Part shown: positions 14,692 to 23,033 of the stretch, piece after piece | Layout: the number at the start of each line of letters is the position of its first letter | Numbering within the stretch: position 1 is the stretch's first letter | Program-made: the position numbers and the translations under genes | Assembly: GCF_042682525.1 (NCBI RefSeq) | Contig: NZ_JBHUHP010000001.1 | Location: forward strand, 558,001-622,000 | Reading direction: 5' to 3' | Length of the DNA: 64,000 bases | Origin: Blastococcus_B deserti | GTDB taxonomy: Bacteria > Actinomycetota > Actinomycetes > Mycobacteriales > Geodermatophilaceae | The notes under the pieces: model-generated | Databases searched by the model: none | Told to the model about the DNA's origin: nothing | Seen by the model: the letters and a program-made list of their open reading frames with translations, nothing else

Positions 14692-14963
14692 GCTCGCCGC
14701 CTCGTCCCCCACCACGTAGCGGACTGTAAGCGGGCCGGTACCCACGGGATGGAAGGCGCGCACGCGTCTGGTGCCCGTGTGACGGAGTGGTACCCACGAC
14801 GGCCGAGGGGTCGGCCGGAGGCGCCTCACCGGTGACGGGTACCGCGGTGCGCGGCTCGCCGCGCCACCTTCCCGGGCCTCCCCGGAGACGCCGAGGAGGC
14901 GCGGTGGGACGGCGGGGGGCCGGCGAGGCGGTCTTACGTGGCGTGTACCGTAGGTCCTGCCGA

Positions 14964-15037
14964 CGCGGGGTGGAGCAGCTCGGTAGCTCGCTGGGCTCAT
15001 AACCCAGAGGTCACAGGTTCGAATCCTGTCCCCGCTA
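14964..15037 (+). tRNA. initiator tRNA-fMet (CAT)
   Basis: The 74-base cloverleaf opens CGCGGGGTGGAGCAGC and has anticodon CAT within GGGCTCATAACCC. The three consecutive G:C pairs at the base of the anticodon stem and the unpaired C1/T72 position are initiator hallmarks. The T-arm (ACAGGTTCGAATCCTGT) is canonical and the acceptor closes with CCCCGC. CCA is not encoded. A strong hairpin terminator follows after four bases. Only one tRNA is present here. Confidence 0.95.
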
Positions 15038-15041
15038 CGAG

Positions 15042-15077
15042 GAAGGGGCCCGGTCACCACGGTGACCGGGCTCCTTC
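15042..15077 (+). terminator. hairpin terminator after tRNA-fMet
   Basis: An almost perfect 17-base-pair stem (arms GAAGGGGCCCGGTCACC and GGTGACCGGGCTCCTTC, one G:T pair) with a two-base nominal loop, starting four bases after the tRNA. There is no long T tract, as is usual for GC-rich actinobacterial terminators. Confidence 0.75.
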
Positions 15078-15132
15078 TGCGTACCGGCCCGTCTGCGTAC
15101 CGGCCCGTCTGCGTACCGGCCCGTCTGCGTAC
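15076..15132 (+). repeat. 3.5 tandem copies of a 16-bp unit
   Basis: The unit TCTGCGTACCGGCCCG occurs three times without change (15076-15091, 15092-15107, 15108-15123) and is followed by a nine-base partial copy. It begins at the foot of the tRNA terminator hairpin. There are no spacers, so this is a minisatellite-like tandem repeat and not a CRISPR array. Confidence 0.9.
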
Positions 15133-15215
15133 GGGGCGGCGTGAGGTGTGCCGTGCACCACCCCGCGACTCTCCAGCGTGACAGTCACCGTTGACCGTCA
15201 CCGCCCGAGGCGCTC

Positions 15216-15457
15216 ATGGCCGTGGACGCCGGCCACGTCGACGGCGCTTCCTTCGGCGACGGTTCCCTGGACGACATCGACCTCTCCGACCCCGGCTTCT
15301 GGCTGCGCGCCTGCGAGGCGCTCGCGCCGGACGTCTTCGGGGTGGACGACGCGGGGGGCCTCGTGGTGCACCGCCCGGAGCCCGGCGACGACGAACTGGT
15401 CGACGTCCGCGGGGCCGTGCGCGCTGCCCGACGAGGGCCCGCTCCCTTCCCGAGTGA
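15216..15457 (+). pseudogene. chimeric relic with P450-like start and ferredoxin-like end
   Basis: From ATG 15216 the frame reads DDIDLSDPGFWLR, a phrase typical of the N-terminus of bacterial cytochromes P450. Directly after it comes ACEALAPDVFGVDDAGGLVV, which matches the middle of small actinobacterial [3Fe-4S] ferredoxins that partner P450s. A one-base frame change near 15420 is then needed to reach the ferredoxin ending RCPTRARSLPE (TGA 15455-15457). The first cluster cysteines are missing. I read it as the remains of a P450/ferredoxin locus fused by deletion and then frameshifted. The idea rests on short motifs only. Confidence 0.4.
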
Positions 15458-15489
15458 TCCCGGCCCCTCCGGCGGGGTAGGGGAGCGGC

Positions 15490-15780
15490 ATGGAGCCCAC
15501 GGTCAAGGACGTCCCCGAAGCGAACCGGTACGAGATCCGCGACGGCGAGCAGCTGCTCGGCCACGCCGACTACCAGCGGCAGGGGGACACGCTGGTGTTC
15601 ACCCACACCGAGACCGACCAGGACTCGGACCGGTCGGGTCTGGGCAGCACGCTCGTCCGCGCCGCCCTCGACGACGTGCGCGCGAAGCGTGGCACGGTCG
15701 TCCCGAAGTGCTCGTTCGTCCGCGGCTGGATCGAGAGGCACGACGAGTACGCCGACCTGGTGGACACCCGTCAGCGCTGA
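15490..15780 (+). CDS. small GNAT-family N-acetyltransferase (Acetyltransf_CG type)
   Basis: A 96-residue protein of the short, single-domain acetyltransferase family (YidJ/Acetyltransf_CG type). It shows YEIRDGEQLLGHADYQRQG, THTETDQDSDRSGLGSTLVR in place of the usual acetyl-CoA loop (S/G-x-G-x-G/A), and VVPKCSFVRGWIERH near the end, all family hallmarks. ATG start with GGGGAG upstream. Members are thought to acetylate small amines or proteins; the substrate here is unknown. It stands alone, 32 bases after a relic gene. Confidence 0.8.
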   Translation: MEPTVKDVPEANRYEIRDGEQLLGHADYQRQGDTLVFTHTETDQDSDRSGLGSTLVRAALDDVRAKRGTVVPKCSFVRGWIERHDEYADLVDTRQR

Positions 15781-15804
15781 CAGCGGCTCCGTCCGGGTTC
15801 CCGT

Positions 15805-16314
15805 TCAGAGGACGTGGTGCCCGTACATCTCGCCGAGGGGGTCCGCGATGAGCTCGATGCGCGCACCGTCGGGGTCGCGGAAGTAGACCGAGACCCCGCT
15901 GTGCACCTCGTGCTCCACGCCGGCCCGGGTGAGCCGCTCGACGAGTTCGGACCAGCGGTCGGGCTCGACGCTGATGGCCATGTGGTGCAGGCCCCCCAGG
16001 ACCTCGGCGTACGGCCCCACGTCCAGCCCCGGGAAGTCGAAGAAGGCCAGCAGGTTGCCGTGCCCGATGTCGAAGAAGAAGTGCGACGAGCCCGGGTAGT
16101 CGCGGTTCTCGATGAGCTCGGTCAGCGGGAAGCCGAGCACGTCCTGGTAGAAGCGCACCGTCCGCTCGACGTCGCTGCTGATGAGCGCCGTGTGGTGCAG
16201 ACCGCGTGCGGTGGACGCCGGACGCTCCCCGGCCGGCCTCAGGTACGCGTCCCGGATGCGGGCGCGCTCCTGCTCGAGTGCGGCAAGGTCACGGGTGCTC
16301 TCGGTGGTGCTCAT
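15805..16314 (-). CDS. VOC-family protein (glyoxalase/dioxygenase fold)
   Basis: A 169-residue protein. An N-terminal helix of about 35 residues precedes a complete vicinal-oxygen-chelate module: GLHHTALISSDVERTVRFYQ, then DVLGFPLTELIENRDYPG, then a second half with GGLHHMAISVE and VYFRDPDGARIELI. Metal ligands are plausibly the His of HHTAL, the His of HHMAI and the Glu near IELI. The reaction is unknown; relatives include glyoxalases, extradiol dioxygenases and drug-binding proteins. It is transcribed in the same direction as the ABC-importer genes but is separated from them by about 130 bases. Confidence 0.8.
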   Translation of the reverse strand: MSTTESTRDLAALEQERARIRDAYLRPAGERPASTARGLHHTALISSDVERTVRFYQDVLGFPLTELIENRDYPGSSHFFFDIGHGNLLAFFDFPGLDVGPYAEVLGGLHHMAISVEPDRWSELVERLTRAGVEHEVHSGVSVYFRDPDGARIELIADPLGEMYGHHVL

Positions 16315-16445
16315 GGTCGGGATCCTCCTCGGTCGGCCCGGTGGTCGTGCAACCGGCGCAGCACCCCGTGCCTTCCCGCTGCACGGGTGACGGCCCGCGG
16401 GCGGCCACGGCGCTCAGGCGCGTCGCCGGCATCAGGCGCCCCGGC

Positions 16446-17255
16446 CTAGAGGACCTTGGACAGGAAGGCCTGGGTCCGCTGGTGCTGCGGGTCGGTGAGG
16501 ACCTGCCGGGGGTCGCCCGACTCCACGACCACGCCGTCGTCCATGAACACCAGGGTGTCGCCGACCTCCCGGGCGAAGCCCATCTCGTGCGTCACCACGA
16601 CCATCGTCATGCCGTCGGCGGCCAGCCCGCGCATGACGTCGAGGACCTCGCCGACCAGCTCCGGGTCCAGGGCCGACGTCGGCTCGTCGAAGAGCATGAG
16701 CTTGGGCTCCATGGCCAGGGCCCGGGCGATCGCCACCCGCTGCTGCTGGCCGCCCGAGAGCTGGTTCGGGTAGTTGTGCATCCGGTCGGCCAGCCCCACC
16801 CGCTCGAGCAGCTCCGCGCCGCGCTCCCGCGCCTGGGCCTTGGGCACCCGCTTGACCTGCACCGGCGCCTCGACCACGTTCTCCAGCGCGGTCATGTGCG
16901 GGAACAGGTTGAACCGCTGGAACACCATGCCGATGTCGCGGCGCTGCGCGGCGACGTCGCGGTCGTGCAGCTCGTGCAGCTTGCCGTTCTTCTCGCGGTA
17001 GCCGACGAGGTGGCCGTCGACCCACAGCCGGCCGGCGCTGATCTGCTCCAGGTGGTTGATGCACCGCAGGAAGGTGGACTTGCCCGAGCCCGAGGGGCCG
17101 ATGATGCACATGACCTCCCGTGGCGCGACCTCGAGGTCGATGCCTTTGAGCACGTGCACGTGACCGAAGGACTTGTGCACCCCCTCGGCCTTCACCATCG
17201 GCGGGCGGCCAGCCGCGGCCGGTGCGATCCCGCCCGGCGTCGCTGCGGTGCTCAA
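16446..17255 (-). CDS. polar amino-acid ABC transporter ATP-binding protein
   Basis: A 269-residue GlnQ/HisP-type ATPase. Walker A is GPSGSGKST, the signature is LSGGQQQR, Walker B is LMLFDEPTSALD and the H-loop is VVTHEMGFAREV. I take the TTG at 17255 as start because GGGGAG sits seven bases upstream and it overlaps the permease stop. The ATG at 17198 has no such site. It energises uptake together with the adjacent permease and binding lipoprotein. Neighbouring metB and cbs suggest, but do not prove, a sulfur amino-acid substrate. A 12-residue insertion after the first helix (GYREKNGKLHEL) is common in this subgroup. Confidence 0.92.
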   Translation of the reverse strand: MSTAATPGGIAPAAAGRPPMVKAEGVHKSFGHVHVLKGIDLEVAPREVMCIIGPSGSGKSTFLRCINHLEQISAGRLWVDGHLVGYREKNGKLHELHDRDVAAQRRDIGMVFQRFNLFPHMTALENVVEAPVQVKRVPKAQARERGAELLERVGLADRMHNYPNQLSGGQQQRVAIARALAMEPKLMLFDEPTSALDPELVGEVLDVMRGLAADGMTMVVVTHEMGFAREVGDTLVFMDDGVVVESGDPRQVLTDPQHQRTQAFLSKVL

Positions 17256-18220
17256 TGCGTGCTCCCCACGTCGCGCGCCCGGCGGGCGGCCCGCTGCGCG
17301 CGCGTCTCCCGCGACCCGAACCCCCGGCTGAAGCGCCGCTCCAGGAAGTACTGGCCCACCATCAGCAGACTGGTGAGCGCGAGGTACCAGAGGATCGAGG
17401 CCACGGCCATCGGGATGATCTGGAAGGTGCGGCTGCCGATGGCCCGCAGCTGGAAGTTGAGCTCGGTGGTCACCGGCACCGCGATGAGCAGCGAGGTGTC
17501 CTTGAGCATCGCGATGGTCTCGTTGCCGGTCGGCGGGATGATCACCCGCATGGCCTGGGGCAGCACGATCCGTCGCATGGTCTTGCCGCGGCTCATGCCC
17601 AGGGCCCCGGCCGCCTCCGCCTGCCCCGGGTCCACCGACTGGATGCCGGCCCGCACGATCTCGGCCATGTAGGCGCCCTCGGACAGCGCCAGGCCGAGCA
17701 GCCCGGCGGTGAACCCGACGAAGATCTCGTTGCCGTCGAGGCTCAGGAACCGCCAGTCGCCCTCGAAGCCCAGCAGGTCCATCAGCTGCTGGTCGAACGG
17801 GAAGCCCAGCTCGTAGGAGGCGTAGAGCGCGCCCAGGTTGGCGATGAAGAACAGCAGGACGATGCGGGGGATCGCGCGGAAGAACCAGATGTAGGTCCAG
17901 GCCGCGCCGGAGACGACCGGGTTCGGCGACAGTCGCATGACGGCCAGCAGGATGCCGAGCAGGACGCCGAGGACCATGGCGACCACCGTCATGACCAGCG
18001 TCGTCCGCGCCCCGCGGAGCACCGGGGGCGAGAACATGTTGTCGAGCATGAAGTCCCACTGGAACACCGGGTTGGTGGCCAGCATGTGGACGAACATGGC
18101 GGCCAGCACCGCGATGACGGCGGTGGCGATCCAGCGGCCGGGGTGCCGGACCGGCACCGCCCGGATCTGCTCGGGCGGTGCCGGCGGCGAGGCCGTCTGG
18201 GCGGCCGTGTCGGAGGCCAT
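17252..18220 (-). CDS. polar amino-acid ABC transporter permease (HisM/GlnP family)
   Basis: A 322-residue inner-membrane protein. After a 30-residue hydrophilic N-terminus there are about six hydrophobic segments: WIATAVIAVLAAMFVHML, TLVMTVVAMVLGVLLGI and others. The conserved EAA loop reads GQAEAAGALGMSRGKTMRRI followed by VLPQAMR, as expected for an importer permease that docks on the ATPase. Only one permease gene is present, so a homodimer is likely. ATG start. The stop overlaps the ATPase start and 17 bases separate it from the binding-protein gene, giving a three-gene operon. Confidence 0.92.
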   Translation of the reverse strand: MASDTAAQTASPPAPPEQIRAVPVRHPGRWIATAVIAVLAAMFVHMLATNPVFQWDFMLDNMFSPPVLRGARTTLVMTVVAMVLGVLLGILLAVMRLSPNPVVSGAAWTYIWFFRAIPRIVLLFFIANLGALYASYELGFPFDQQLMDLLGFEGDWRFLSLDGNEIFVGFTAGLLGLALSEGAYMAEIVRAGIQSVDPGQAEAAGALGMSRGKTMRRIVLPQAMRVIIPPTGNETIAMLKDTSLLIAVPVTTELNFQLRAIGSRTFQIIPMAVASILWYLALTSLLMVGQYFLERRFSRGFGSRETRAQRAARRARDVGSTH

Positions 18221-18237
18221 CGGTGCGGTCGGGGACG

Positions 18238-19161
18238 TCAGCCGACGGTCGGGTTGACGGTCGGGTCGTCGATGGCGCCGGCCTCCACGCCCCAGTTCTC
18301 CAGGACCTCGGTGTACGCCCCCTCGTCGATGAGCGCCCGCACCGCCCCCGCGAGCGCCTCGGCGAACTCGGTCTGCGCCTGCGGGACCACGTAGCCGTAC
18401 GGAGCGGCCTCGTAGATGTCACCGAGCAGCTCGAGCTGGCCGTTGGTCTGCTGCACCGCGTACGCCATGACCGGGGAGTCGGCGAGGCCGGCGGCGACCC
18501 GGCCGGAGGCGATCGCCGCGGTGGCGTCGCTCTGCGCCTCGAACTGCTGGATGTCGATCGGCTCCTCGCCGTTCGCCTCGCACTCCTGCGACCGGGCGGT
18601 GATGTCGTCGACCTGCACGGTGTTCGCCTGCACCGCGACGGCCAGCCCGCAGGCGTTGTCCGGGTCGACGTCGTCGGGGTTGCCCTTCCGGGTGGCCCAC
18701 TGGGTGCCGGCGGAGTAGTAGCTGACCATGTTGGCCTGGGCGAGGCGCTCCGGGTTGATCGTGAACGAGGAGACGCCGACCTCGTACCGGCCGGAGCCCA
18801 CGCCGGCGATGATCGAACCGAAGTCCGCGGACCGGAACTCCGCCTCCAGGCCCAGTTTCTGGGCCACCAGCGAGAACAGGTCGACGTCGAAGCCCACGAT
18901 CGTCTCGCCGTCCTCGGCGATGAACTCGCTGGGCGCGTAGGTCGTGTCGCTGCCGACGGTGATGACGCCGTCCTCGGCGACCTCCTCGGGGACCAGCGCG
19001 GCCAGTTGCTCGTCGACCGAGACGCTGGGCAGCGCGGCCTCCGTCGGGGCGGCGTCGTCGGTGGCCGCGTCCCCGCCGTCGTCACCGCAGGCGGACAGCA
19101 GCAGCGCTGACGCGGCGAGCGCGGCGGCGACGCCGCGGCGGGAAAGGAAGGGACTGGGCAC
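18238..19161 (-). CDS. amino-acid ABC transporter substrate-binding lipoprotein
   Basis: A 307-residue lipoprotein. I use GTG 19161 (preceded by GAGGAG), which gives a classical signal: VPSPFLSRRG, a hydrophobic core, and lipobox LLSAC with Cys about residue 26. The mature part is a family-3 periplasmic binding protein (ITVGSDTTYAPSEFI, VGFDVDLFSLVAQKLG, FGSIIAGVGSGRYEV). Two extra Cys in the second lobe (ACGLAV, QECEAN) may form a disulfide. It is first in the operon with the permease and ATPase. Ligand is a polar amino acid by family, not specified by sequence. Confidence 0.92.
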   Translation of the reverse strand: MPSPFLSRRGVAAALAASALLLSACGDDGGDAATDDAAPTEAALPSVSVDEQLAALVPEEVAEDGVITVGSDTTYAPSEFIAEDGETIVGFDVDLFSLVAQKLGLEAEFRSADFGSIIAGVGSGRYEVGVSSFTINPERLAQANMVSYYSAGTQWATRKGNPDDVDPDNACGLAVAVQANTVQVDDITARSQECEANGEEPIDIQQFEAQSDATAAIASGRVAAGLADSPVMAYAVQQTNGQLELLGDIYEAAPYGYVVPQAQTEFAEALAGAVRALIDEGAYTEVLENWGVEAGAIDDPTVNPTVG

Positions 19162-19362
19162 GCTGCGACTCCTCGGGAACGGGTGGGACACCACGGTGCA
19201 GGCTATCCGCGCTGCCTGCAGCCCCGGGCGCGGGTCGTGGGGGCGACTGCGCTGTCCGGGCCCGACGACCGTGCCGGCCACCCGGAGGGCATCCCCGGCG
19301 ACACCTGGGCGCCCGTTCCCGACGGTCGAGCACTTGGAGGAGGTCCTGTCCGCCCGAGGCGG

Positions 19363-20499
19363 CTAGGCGAGAGCCTCCTCCAGGTCGGCGAGCAGGTCGT
19401 CGACGTCCTCGATGCCCACCGAGAGGCGGACCAGGTCGGCGGGGACCTCGAGGGGTGAGCCGGCCGCGCTGGCGTGGGTCATCCGGCCGGGGTGCTCGAT
19501 GAGCGACTCCACGCCCCCGAGCGACTCGGCCAGGGTGAACACCCGGGCCCGCTCGCACACCTTCAGCGCCTGGTCCTCCCCACCGGTGAGGCGGAACGAG
19601 AGCATGCCGCCGAAGCCCGACATCTGCCGCGCGGCGATCTCGTGCCCGGGGTGGTCGGGAAGGCCGGGGTAGAGGACCGAGGCCACGGCGGGGTGGTCGA
19701 GCAGGAAGCCCGCGATGCGGGCCGCGTTGGCCTGGTGCCGGTCCATCCGGACGCCGAGGGTCTTGATGCCGCGCAGCACCAGCCACGCGTCGAACGGCCC
19801 GGCCACCGCACCCATCGCGTTCTGGTGGTAGGCCAGCTGCTCGGCGAGCGCGGCGTCCGCGGTGACCAGCGCGCCGCCGACGACGTCGGAGTGCCCGCCG
19901 AGGTACTTGGTGGTGGAGTGGACGACCACGTCGGCGCCCAGGGTCAGCGGCTGCTGCAGGTAGGGCGAGGCGAAGGTGTTGTCCACGACGAGGAGCGCGC
20001 CGTGCTCGCGGGCGAACTCCGCGAGCCGGGCGATGTCGGCGATGTTGAGCAGCGGGTTGGTCGGTGTCTCGCACCAGATGACCCGGGTGGACGGCCGCAT
20101 GACCGTCCGCAGGGCGTCGAGGTCGTTGAGGTCGGCCGGGGTGTGCTCGACGCCCCAGCGGGAGGCGACCCGGGAGATCAACCGGAAGGTCCCGCCGTAG
20201 GCGTCGCCGCCGAGCACGATGTGCGAACCCGGCTCGCAGACGGTCCGCAGCAGGGTGTCCTCGGCGGCGAGACCCGAGGCGAACGCCATGCCGTGGCTGC
20301 CCTGCTCCAGGGCGGCCAGGGCGTCCTGCAGGGCAGTGCGCGTCGGGTTGCCGCTGCGGCTGTACTCGTAGCCGCCGCGCAGGCCGCCGACCCCGTCCTG
20401 CTTGTAGGTCGTCGTGAGGTGCACGGGGACGATGACCGCGCCGGTCGCCGGGTCGGGTTCCTGCCCGGCGTGGATCGCACGGGTGTTGAAGCCGCTCAT
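19363..20499 (-). CDS. metB: cystathionine gamma-synthase/lyase
   Basis: A 378-residue PLP enzyme of the Cys/Met metabolism family. Hallmarks are THLTTTYKQ-like VHLTTTYKQD, EYSRSGNPTR, the PLP-lysine motif HSTTKYLGGHSD, and GGMLSFRL plus ESLIEHPGRMTHAS near the end. It interconverts O-succinyl/acetyl-homoserine or cystathionine with cysteine and homocysteine. In actinobacteria this gene next to cystathionine beta-synthase usually serves reverse transsulfuration. The two functions cannot be told apart by sequence alone here. Its ATG overlaps the TGA of cbs, so the two enzymes are co-translated. Confidence 0.9.
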   Translation of the reverse strand: MSGFNTRAIHAGQEPDPATGAVIVPVHLTTTYKQDGVGGLRGGYEYSRSGNPTRTALQDALAALEQGSHGMAFASGLAAEDTLLRTVCEPGSHIVLGGDAYGGTFRLISRVASRWGVEHTPADLNDLDALRTVMRPSTRVIWCETPTNPLLNIADIARLAEFAREHGALLVVDNTFASPYLQQPLTLGADVVVHSTTKYLGGHSDVVGGALVTADAALAEQLAYHQNAMGAVAGPFDAWLVLRGIKTLGVRMDRHQANAARIAGFLLDHPAVASVLYPGLPDHPGHEIAARQMSGFGGMLSFRLTGGEDQALKVCERARVFTLAESLGGVESLIEHPGRMTHASAAGSPLEVPADLVRLSVGIEDVDDLLADLEEALA

Positions 20500-21905
20500 C
20501 GGGTCGCCCCGGAGCCGGCGCCGGCGGCGCTCAGGCCGGCGAGGTGGCCGAGGACGTCCTGCCGGGTGACGACGCCGGCGGGCTTGCCCTCGACGTGCAC
20601 CAGCAGCGCGTCGGCGGAGCCCAGCGCGGTGACCGCCGCGGTCACCGGCTCACCGGACCCGATGATCGGCAGCGGCGGTGACATGTGCCTCTCCACGCGG
20701 TCGGCGAGGCTGGCCTTTCCGGCGAAGAGGGCGTCGAGCAGGGTCTTCTCGTCCACCGACCCCACCACCTCGCCGGCGGTCACGGGCGGCTCGGCGCGCA
20801 CGACCGGGAGCTGGCTGACGCCGTACTCGCGCAGGATGTCGATGGCGTCGCGGACGGTCTCGTTGGGGTGCGTGTGCACGAGCGTCGGCGTCTTCCCGCT
20901 CTTGGCGTCGAGCAGCTCGCCGACGGTCTCCCCGGACGCGGTCTCCAGGAATCCGTAGTCGGCCATCCACTTGTCGTTGAAGATCTTGTTGAGGTATCCG
21001 CGGCCGCCGTCGGGCAGCAGCACGACCAGGACGTCGTCCCTGGTGAGCTTCTCGGCGGCCCGCAGGGCGGCGACCACCGCCATGCCGCACGAGCCGCCGA
21101 CCAGCAGGCCCTCCTCGCGGGCCAGCCGGCGGGTCATGGCGAAGGAGTCGCCGTCGGAGACGGCGATGACCTCGTCGGCGATCGTCCGGTCGTAGGTGGC
21201 GGGCCAGAAGTCCTCGCCCACCCCCTCCACGAGGTAGGGCCGCCCGGTGCCGCCGGAGTACACCGACCCCTCCGGGTCGGCGCCGACGACGCGCACCCGG
21301 CCGCCGGACATCTCCTTGAGGTAGCGGCCGATGCCGCTGATCGTGCCGCCGGTGCCCATGCCGGTGACGAACGTGGTCACCCGGCCCTCGGTCTGCGCCC
21401 AGATCTCCGGGCCGGTCGTCTCGTAGTGCGACTGCGGGTTGGCCGGGTTGGAGTACTGGTCGGGCTTCCATCCGCCGGGGGTCTCGCGGGCCAGCCGGTC
21501 CGACACCGAGTAGTACGAGCGCGGGTCGGCCGGGTCGACCGCCGTGGGGCAGACGACGACCTCCGCGCCGTACGCCCGCAGGACGTTGATCTTCTCCTGC
21601 CCCACCTTGTCGGGGCAGACGAAGATGCAGCGGTAGCCGCGCTGCTGGGCGACCAGGGCCAGGCCGATGCCGGTGTTGCCACTGGTCGGCTCCACGATCG
21701 TGCCGCCCGGCTTCAGCTCACCGCTGGCCTCGGCCGCGTCGACCATCCGGACCGCGATCCGGTCCTTCACCGACCCGCCGGGGTTGAGGTACTCGACCTT
21801 GGCCAGTACCAGCGGGGCATCGGGACCCAGGTCGCGGGTCACCGAGGTGAGCCGCACGAGGGGCGTGTTGCCGACCAGGTCGACGACGGACTCGGCGTAC
21901 TGCAC
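20496..21905 (-). CDS. cbs: cystathionine beta-synthase
   Basis: A 469-residue enzyme that condenses serine and homocysteine to cystathionine. The PLP fold carries LNPGGSVKDRIAVRM (Schiff-base Lys), PTSGNTGIGLA and GTGGTISGIGRYLKE (phosphate loop). It has no N-terminal haem domain. The C-terminal 130 residues are two CBS domains (ETVRDAIDILREYGVSQLP and VTRQDVLGHLAG), likely regulatory. Start GTG 21905 follows GAGGAGG. It is first in an operon with metB. A GGAAT element about 45 bases upstream is discussed under findings. Confidence 0.92.
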   Translation of the reverse strand: MQYAESVVDLVGNTPLVRLTSVTRDLGPDAPLVLAKVEYLNPGGSVKDRIAVRMVDAAEASGELKPGGTIVEPTSGNTGIGLALVAQQRGYRCIFVCPDKVGQEKINVLRAYGAEVVVCPTAVDPADPRSYYSVSDRLARETPGGWKPDQYSNPANPQSHYETTGPEIWAQTEGRVTTFVTGMGTGGTISGIGRYLKEMSGGRVRVVGADPEGSVYSGGTGRPYLVEGVGEDFWPATYDRTIADEVIAVSDGDSFAMTRRLAREEGLLVGGSCGMAVVAALRAAEKLTRDDVLVVLLPDGGRGYLNKIFNDKWMADYGFLETASGETVGELLDAKSGKTPTLVHTHPNETVRDAIDILREYGVSQLPVVRAEPPVTAGEVVGSVDEKTLLDALFAGKASLADRVERHMSPPLPIIGSGEPVTAAVTALGSADALLVHVEGKPAGVVTRQDVLGHLAGLSAAGAGSGATR

Positions 21906-22004
21906 GGGGCCTCCTCGCAGGGCCCCGACCACCGGTGCCCTGCACCCCATTCCACCAGAGCCCGGCGGTGGCGGCCGGAGGAGGCGACGGGCGAGGATGC
22001 GGGC

Positions 22005-23033
22005 ATGAGTTCCGACCTCGGTACCCGCATCCTCGGCCGCGACGGGCTGGAGGTCTCCGCCCTCGGCCTGGGCTGCATGGGGATGAGCCAGATGTACGGC
22101 GCGGCCGACCGGCAGGAGTCGCTGGCCACCATCCACCGCGCGCTCGACCTCGGTGTCACCTTCCTCGACACCTCCGACGTCTACGGCGACGGGCACAACG
22201 AGGAGCTGGTGGGCGAGGCGATCGCCGGCCGGCGGGAGGAGGTGCAGCTGGCCACCAAGTTCTCCCTCTCGCGCACTCCCGAGGGGGAACAGGTGATCGA
22301 CGGCCGCCCCGAGAACGTCCGGGCCTGCGCGGAGGCCAGCCTCCGCCGGCTGCGGGTCGACGTCATCGACCTCTACTACCAGCACCGCGTCGACCCGAAG
22401 GTCCCCATCGAGGACACCGTGGGCGCGATGGCCGAGCTGGTGCAGCAGGGCAAGGTCCGCCACCTCGGGCTGTCGGAGGCCAGCGCGGCGTCGATCCGGC
22501 GAGCGGTCGCGGTGCACCCGATCGCCGCGCTGCAGAGCGAGTGGTCGCTGTGGACCCGCGATCTGGAGGTGGCCGGGCCGGACGGCAGCACCGTGCTGGG
22601 CGTGGCCCGGGAGCACGGCATCGGCATCGTGCCGTTCAGCCCGCTGGGCCGCGGCTTCCTCACCGGCGCCATCACCAGCCCGGCCGACTTCGCCGAGGAC
22701 GACTGGCGCCGCACCCACCCGCGGTTCACCGGTGACGCGTTCGCCGCCAACCTGCGCCTGGTCGACGCCGTGCGCGGGCTGGCCGCCGAGAAGGGCGTGA
22801 CGCCCGGCCAGCTGGCTCTGGCGTGGGTCCTGGCCCAGGGGGACGACGTGGTCCCGATCCCGGGCACCAAGCGTCGTCGCTACCTGGAGGAGAACGTCGG
22901 GTCGGCCGCCGTGGAACTGTCGCCGGACGACCTCGCCCACCTCGACGCCATCGCGCCGCCGGGAGTCGCCGTCGGAGGGCGGTACGCCAACACCGCGTAC
23001 ACGTACGGCGACAGCCCCGAGCGAGCCGCGTGA
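22005..23033 (+). CDS. aldo/keto reductase
   Basis: A 342-residue NADPH-dependent AKR (YajO/AKR13-like). The opening LGRDGLEVSALGLGCMGMSQ, the catalytic Asp/Tyr pair within FLDTSDVYGDGHNEEL, the Lys of LATKFSLS, the QHRVDPKVP segment (His) and PIPGTKRRRYLEENVG at the cofactor end are all typical. The substrate is not predictable. ATG start with GGAGGAGGC about 20 bases upstream. It is divergent from cbs, with a 99-base shared promoter region, and its stop overlaps the GTG of the XdhC-like gene. Confidence 0.9.
   Translation: MSSDLGTRILGRDGLEVSALGLGCMGMSQMYGAADRQESLATIHRALDLGVTFLDTSDVYGDGHNEELVGEAIAGRREEVQLATKFSLSRTPEGEQVIDGRPENVRACAEASLRRLRVDVIDLYYQHRVDPKVPIEDTVGAMAELVQQGKVRHLGLSEASAASIRRAVAVHPIAALQSEWSLWTRDLEVAGPDGSTVLGVAREHGIGIVPFSPLGRGFLTGAITSPADFAEDDWRRTHPRFTGDAFAANLRLVDAVRGLAAEKGVTPGQLALAWVLAQGDDVVPIPGTKRRRYLEENVGSAAVELSPDDLAHLDAIAPPGVAVGGRYANTAYTYGDSPERAA

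Noticed and set aside
14964..15037. tRNA-fMet as an integration site for the left-hand accessory region
   Set aside because: Its 3' end faces the conserved side and I see no integrase or repeated tRNA end in the accessory region.
15076..15132. CRISPR array
   Set aside because: The 16-base units are directly adjacent with no spacers and no cas genes are present.
14700..15201. Minus-strand extension of the 14203 gene across the tRNA
   Set aside because: It contains SGDRIRTCDLWVMSPASY, the well-known false peptide from antisense tRNA, so the upstream part is not coding.
16446..19085. 879-residue fusion of the whole ABC importer
   Set aside because: The upstream two-thirds is the wrong frame of the permease and binding-protein genes; only the ATPase part is real.
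20685..23033. 782-residue plus-strand frame ending in the aldo/keto reductase
   Set aside because: The first 440 residues are antisense to cbs; the reductase begins at ATG 22005.
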